DNA of 16,190 bases from Nocardioidaceae bacterium UBA4001 (GTDB lineage: Bacteria; Actinomycetota; Actinomycetes; Propionibacteriales; Nocardioidaceae). Position numbers and translations under genes: made by a program. Positions 12,424-16,190 of the stretch are shown one piece after another (the first letter of the stretch is position 1; every line of letters begins with the position of its first letter). The stretch is from contig DGBP01000026.1 of the NCBI GenBank assembly GCA_002384855.1, positions 1 to 16,190 of the forward strand. The letters run 5' to 3'. The notes beneath the pieces are model-generated. The model made no database searches, was not told the DNA's origin, and was given only the letters and a program-made list of their open reading frames with translations.

Positions 12424-14808
12424 ATGGCTGACGAGTCGACCGCCGGCCGGGCTGCGACGCAGCCGGCCCCGGCCGAGGCCGAACGGCCGTCGTCGCCGGC
12501 TCCGCCCTCGAGCCCACCGGGCGGTTCCCAGGGCGGCACCGGCGGGCCGTCGGGCCGTCGCATGCGAGCCCGGCTGGCCCGGATGACCACCAAGGCTCAG
12601 CAGGGGAACCCGGTGCTCGAGCCGCTGTTCCGGGCGGTCCGGGCCAACCACCCCAAGGCAGACCTGACACTCCTCGAGCGGGCCTACGTCGTCGCCGAGC
12701 AGGCGCACGGCACGCAGACCCGCAAGAGCGGCGACCCCTACATCACCCATCCGCTCGCGGTCGCCACGATCCTGGCCGACATCGGCATGACCGAGCCGAC
12801 CCTGATGGCCGCGCTTCTCCACGACACGGTCGAGGACACGTCGTACACCCTTGACGAGCTCCGCCACGACTTCGGCGACGAGGTCGCGCTGCTCGTCGAC
12901 GGCGTGACCAAGCTCGACAAGGTCAAGTACGGCGACTCCGCGCAGGCCGAGACCATCCGCAAGATGATCGTGGCGATGAGCCGCGACATCCGCGTGCTCG
13001 TCATCAAGCTCGCGGACCGGCTGCACAACATGCGCACCCTGCGCTACCTCAAGCAGGAGACCCAGGAGCGCAAGGCCCGCGAGACGCTCGAGATCTTCGC
13101 CCCGCTGGCGCACCGACTGGGCATGAACACCCTCAAGTGGGAGCTCGAGGATCTCGCGTTCGCGACCCTGCACCCCAAGATCTACGACGAGATCGTGCGG
13201 CTGGTCGCGGAGCGCGCACCCTCACGCGACGAGTTCCTGGCGCGGGTCATCGCGCAGGTCGAGAACGATCTCGGCGAGGCCCGCATCAAGGCAGTCGTGA
13301 CCGGCCGGCCCAAGCACTACTACTCGATCTACCAGAAGATGATCGTGCGCGGCCGGGAGTTCTCCGACATCTACGACCTCGTCGGCATTCGCATCCTCGT
13401 CGAGTCCGACCGCGACTGCTACGCCGCCCTCGGCGTCCTGCACTCGCGGTGGAACCCGGTCCCGGGCAGGTTCAAGGACTTCATCGCGATGCCGAAGTTC
13501 AACATGTACCAGTCGCTGCACACGACGGTGATCGGCCTCGAGGGCAAGCCGGTCGAGCTGCAGATCCGCACTTTCGCGATGCACCGTCGTGCGGAGTACG
13601 GCGTCGCGGCGCACTGGAAGTACAAGGAGACCTCCAACAAGGGGCTCGACACCGACCGGGCCCTGCTCTCGCACGGCACGTCCAACGCCGACATGGGCTG
13701 GGTACGCCAGCTGCTCGACTGGCAGCACGAGACCGAGGACCCGGGGGAGTTCCTCGAGTCGCTGCGCTTCGAGATCAACGCTGCGGAGGTCTACGTCTTC
13801 ACGCCTCGCGGCGACGTGATCGCGCTGCCGACCGGGTCGACCCCGGTCGACTTCGCCTACTCCGTGCACACCGAGGTCGGTCACCGCACCATCGGCGCCC
13901 GCGTGAACGGCCGCCTCGTCCCGCTCGAGTCCACGCTGGACAACGGTGACGTCGTCGAGGTGTTCACCTCCAAGGCGCCGAACGCCGGCCCGAGCCGCGA
14001 CTGGCTGACCTACGTCAAGTCACCGCGCGCCCGCAACAAGATCCGGCAGTGGTTCACCAAGGAGCGCCGCGAGGAGGCCATCGAGCAGGGCAAGGACCAG
14101 ATCGCCCGCCTGATGCGCAAGGAGGGCCAGCCCCTCAAGCGCGTGCTCACCCACGACTCCCTGAGCACGGTGGCCTCGGAGATGCGGCTCGCCGACGTCT
14201 CGGCGCTGTACGCCGCAGTCGGCGAGGGCAACATCGGCGCGCAGACCGTCGTACGCCGGGTCATCGACCTCTACGGCGGCGAGGAGGGAGCATCCGAGGA
14301 CCTCGCCGAGGGCGTGACACTGACCCCCGAACGGACTCGGGCGAAGCAGAGCGTGGGCGGCGACGCCGGCGTGATCGTCAAGGGCATCTCCGACGTGTGG
14401 GTGAAGCTCGCCAAGTGTTGCACGCCGGTGCCGGGCGACAAGATCCTCGGTTTCGTCACGCGCGGCGCGGGCGTCTCGGTGCATCGTGCGGACTGCACGA
14501 ACGCCACGAGCCTGCAGTCCCAGCCGGAGCGGATCGTCGACGTGGAGTGGGCCCCGACGGCGCAGTCGATGTTCCTCGTGAACATCCAGGTCGAGGCGCT
14601 CGACCGGGCCCGGCTCCTGTCGGACATCACGAAGGTGCTGTCCGACGTACACGTCAACATCCTCGCGGCCTCGCTCACGACGACCCGCGACCGAGTGGCC
14701 AAGTCACGGTTCACCTTCGAGATGGGCGACCCCAAGCACCTCGGGCACGTCCTGAAGGCGGTCCGCTCCGTCGACGGGGTGTTCGACGCCTACCGCGTCA
14801 CCCAGTGA
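12424..14808 (+). CDS. relA: Bifunctional (p)ppGpp synthetase/hydrolase (Rel/RSH)
   Basis: This 794-aa long RSH protein makes and degrades (p)ppGpp in the stringent response; it is cytosolic and ribosome-associated. The HD hydrolase domain is intact: H109 (ITHPLAV), H133-D134-TV-E137-D138 and the KLADRLHNMRT block. The synthetase domain has GRPKHYYSIYQKM (from residue 294) and R349-FKD352, the RxKD form typical of bifunctional Rel, not the ExDD form of monofunctional RelA. The TGS domain spans about residues 455-516. A conserved-cysteine region has C665-C666 (AKCCTPVPGD), and the ACT domain spans about residues 716-792. The first 45 residues are Pro/Ser/Gly-rich and probably disordered. ATG at 12424 has GGAGG 6 bases upstream. 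It converges on the DUF349 gene. Confidence 0.97.
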   Translation: MADESTAGRAATQPAPAEAERPSSPAPPSSPPGGSQGGTGGPSGRRMRARLARMTTKAQQGNPVLEPLFRAVRANHPKADLTLLERAYVVAEQAHGTQTRKSGDPYITHPLAVATILADIGMTEPTLMAALLHDTVEDTSYTLDELRHDFGDEVALLVDGVTKLDKVKYGDSAQAETIRKMIVAMSRDIRVLVIKLADRLHNMRTLRYLKQETQERKARETLEIFAPLAHRLGMNTLKWELEDLAFATLHPKIYDEIVRLVAERAPSRDEFLARVIAQVENDLGEARIKAVVTGRPKHYYSIYQKMIVRGREFSDIYDLVGIRILVESDRDCYAALGVLHSRWNPVPGRFKDFIAMPKFNMYQSLHTTVIGLEGKPVELQIRTFAMHRRAEYGVAAHWKYKETSNKGLDTDRALLSHGTSNADMGWVRQLLDWQHETEDPGEFLESLRFEINAAEVYVFTPRGDVIALPTGSTPVDFAYSVHTEVGHRTIGARVNGRLVPLESTLDNGDVVEVFTSKAPNAGPSRDWLTYVKSPRARNKIRQWFTKERREEAIEQGKDQIARLMRKEGQPLKRVLTHDSLSTVASEMRLADVSALYAAVGEGNIGAQTVVRRVIDLYGGEEGASEDLAEGVTLTPERTRAKQSVGGDAGVIVKGISDVWVKLAKCCTPVPGDKILGFVTRGAGVSVHRADCTNATSLQSQPERIVDVEWAPTAQSMFLVNIQVEALDRARLLSDITKVLSDVHVNILAASLTTTRDRVAKSRFTFEMGDPKHLGHVLKAVRSVDGVFDAYRVTQ

Positions 14809-14872
14809 CGCCGACCCGGCTCTTGTGCAGCCGGAAGCCGGGTGGCACATCTGCACAGGCGCCGGGTCGGCG
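14809..14872. terminator. Nested inverted repeat between convergent rel and DUF349 genes
   Basis: A perfect 12-bp outer stem, CGCCGACCCGGC (14809-14820) with GCCGGGTCGGCG (14861-14872), encloses a 3x3 internal loop. Inside is a perfect 7-bp inner stem, TGTGCAG (14824-14830) with CTGCACA (14851-14857), and a 20-base apical loop. It begins at the first base after the rel stop and lies 26 bases beyond the DUF349 stop. It is symmetrical and can fold on either strand, so a bidirectional terminator is the simplest reading. No T-tract is present on either side. Confidence 0.75.
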
Positions 14873-14881
14873 GGTTCTGAT

Positions 14882-14902
14882 CTGCAGGAACGCCGGGTCA
14901 GG
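14882..14902 (+). repeat. Third, diverged copy of the arm motif
   Basis: The segment CTGCA followed by four bases and CGCCGGGTC matches the right arm of the nearby hairpin (14851-14871) at 15 of 21 positions and lies 31 bases downstream in the same direction. The left arm (14810-14830, read on the minus strand) matches the right arm at 19 of 21. This copy runs into the last codons and stop of the DUF349 gene. Confidence 0.5.
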
Positions 14903-16190
14903 AGAACTCGTCGAGCGCCTTCCGGGCCTCGACCAGCCAGGCCCGGCGCGCCTCGATCGCCGAGGCGTGCTCGGCGGCCTTGCGATCGTTCCCCGCGCCC
15001 TCGGCCTTCTCCTTCTTCGTCTCGAGCTCGGCGAGGGAGGCCTCGAGCTGGGCGACGGTGTCCGCCGCGCGGGCCCGAGCCTCGGGGTTCGAGCGCTTCC
15101 ACTGATCGTCCTCGACGCCGCGGATGGCCTGCTCGACCTTGCGCATCCGGCCCTCGAGCTCCTTCATCCGGTCCCGTGGCACCTTGCCCGCTGCGTCCCA
15201 CCGGTCGGCGATGTCGCGAAATGCGTCCTTGGCCGCGCGTACGTCGGTCACGGGCACGAGTGCCTCGGCCTCGACGAGCAGCTTCTCCTTGACCTCCGCG
15301 TTGGCGGCGTACTCCGCATCGAGTGCGGAGTTGGCGGCGTCACGGGCCCCGAAGAACGTGTCCTGCGCGCCCCGGAACCGCTTCCAGAGCTGGTCGTCGA
15401 CGTTCTTGGGGGCAGGGCCGGCGGCCTTCCACTGTCGCATCAGGTCGCGGTACCTGCCCGCCGTCGGACCCCACTCGGTGGAGCCGGCGAGCGCCTCGGC
15501 CTCCACGACGAGCTTCTCCTTCACCTCGCGCGCGGCCTCGCGCCGCTCGCCAAGCTCGGCGAAGTGGGCCTTGCGCCGGCGGGTGTAGGTCGTACGCGCG
15601 GTCGAGAACCGGCGCCACAGGCCGTCGTCGGTGCTCTTGTCGATGCGGGGGAGTGCCTTCCACTCCTCGAGGAGCTCGCGCAGCCGGTTCGCGCCGTTGC
15701 GCCAGTCGTTGCTCTCGGCGAGGCGCTCCGCCTCCGCGGCGATCCGCTCCTTGCTGACCTTGGCCTGGGCGGCCTTGCGGGCACGGTCGGCCTTGCGCTG
15801 TTCGCGCTGCTTCTCGATCGTGACCTTCAGCGCGTCGAGGCGAGCCTCAAGCGCCGCGAGGTCGCCCACGGCCTGGGCATCGGTGACGGTAGCTCGCACT
15901 TGCGCCACGACGGTGCTCGCCTCGTCGGGGGCGAGCGTCCCGGCGCCGACGCGCTGCTCGAGCAAAGCGATCTCGAAGGCGAGGTCGTCGTACCTCTTGG
16001 CGTAGAAGGCCAGTGCCTCCTCCGGCGTCGCGTCCGGCATCTGTCCGACCTGCCGCTCGCCGTCCACGGTGCGGAGGTACACGGTGCCGTCGTCGGCCAC
16101 CCGGCCCCAGCTCTCGGCAGGACTCTGTGCGGGGCTCTGGGCAGGACTCGCAGCGGTGGCCTCGGCCGGACTGTCGGCGGTGGCCTCGGT
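14898..16190 (-). CDS. DUF349 domain protein (5' end beyond the window)
   Basis: At least 430 aa are visible, and the frame is open to the right edge. After a low-complexity N-terminal stretch rich in Ser-Pro-Ala (30 residues visible before the GTG at 16100) comes WGRVADDGTVYLRT, a usual opening of actinobacterial DUF349 proteins. The true start is therefore outside the window, and the GTG at 16100 is probably internal. Three DUF349 units follow: ERIAAEAERLAESNDWRN...EEWKALPRI, KEKLVVEAEALAGSTEWG...RQWKAAGPAPKN and KEKLLVEAEALVPVTDV...DRWDAAGKVPR. Each ends with an LW(K/R)RF-like or related helix. The protein is highly charged and mostly helical or coiled coil, with no membrane segment. The biochemical function is unknown. 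It converges on rel, so any link to the stringent response is positional only. Confidence 0.9.
   Translation of the reverse strand, partial: TEATADSPAEATAASPAQSPAQSPAESWGRVADDGTVYLRTVDGERQVGQMPDATPEEALAFYAKRYDDLAFEIALLEQRVGAGTLAPDEASTVVAQVRATVTDAQAVGDLAALEARLDALKVTIEKQREQRKADRARKAAQAKVSKERIAAEAERLAESNDWRNGANRLRELLEEWKALPRIDKSTDDGLWRRFSTARTTYTRRRKAHFAELGERREAAREVKEKLVVEAEALAGSTEWGPTAGRYRDLMRQWKAAGPAPKNVDDQLWKRFRGAQDTFFGARDAANSALDAEYAANAEVKEKLLVEAEALVPVTDVRAAKDAFRDIADRWDAAGKVPRDRMKELEGRMRKVEQAIRGVEDDQWKRSNPEARARAADTVAQLEASLAELETKKEKAEGAGNDRKAAEHASAIEARRAWLVEARKALDEFS
16117..16189 (-). repeat. Short tandem-like repeats coding the Ser-Pro-Ala tail
   Basis: The 13-base word GCGGTGGCCTCGG occurs at 16153-16165 and again at 16177-16189, 24 bases (8 codons) apart. 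GGCAGGACTC recurs at about 16117-16126 and 16140-16149. They encode degenerate SPAEATA / SPAQ units in the N-terminal region of the DUF349 protein. The array continues past the window edge. Confidence 0.6.

Noticed and set aside
11674..13173. A 499-codon minus-strand frame opposite apt and the start of rel
   Set aside because: It has the same shadow composition, no ribosome binding site or family motif, and covers two conserved plus-strand genes.
1..16190. Insertion sequences, prophage genes, CRISPR arrays or transferred islands
   Set aside because: All genes are conserved housekeeping families with uniform GC-rich codon use; no transposase, integrase or regular spacer array was seen.

Overview
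This 16.2 kb window is very GC-rich and gene-dense. It reads as a chromosomal housekeeping stretch of an actinomycete, most likely Nocardioidaceae/Propionibacteriales. That placement rests on gene order and content (thrS, HIT, phosphatidylinositol-phosphate synthase, PIM acyltransferase, pimA, then pdxS/pdxT, yebC, ruvCAB, yajC, apt, rel), on nine of sixteen visible starts being GTG, and on TAnnnT-type -10 boxes. I saw no mobile element, CRISPR array, prophage or resistance gene.

Region 1 (1-60) is the 3' end of a tRNA, probably tRNA-Val, followed by a strong hairpin terminator. Region 2 (about 140-6015) is a compact block: thrS, a HIT-family Ap4A phosphorylase candidate, then pgsA, a PatA-like acyltransferase, pimA and a LemA-like membrane protein. 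From pgsA onward the genes touch or overlap. The middle three make phosphatidylinositol phosphate and build the first acylated phosphatidylinositol mannosides of the envelope. pgsA appears to have its own leaderless promoter.

Region 3 (6047-9014) is the vitamin B6 block: pdxS, a DUF6891-like protein of unknown role and pdxT, followed by yebC. PdxS and PdxT form the glutamine-dependent PLP synthase, and the unknown gene is tightly coupled between them. Region 4 (9064-11379) is ruvC-ruvA-ruvB, the Holliday-junction resolvasome, preceded by a clear LexA/SOS box.

Region 5 (11377-14808) holds yajC, apt and a bifunctional (p)ppGpp synthetase/hydrolase. The secD and secF genes that usually lie between yajC and apt in related genomes are absent: only 13 bp separate the two. 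Region 6 (14810-16190) is a structured convergent intergenic element and a minus-strand DUF349 protein whose N-terminus runs off the right edge.

No wholly new system is evident. The points most worth checking are the missing secDF, the DUF6891-like insertion in the pdx operon, the three-copy motif between rel and the DUF349 gene, and the regulatory sites listed below.
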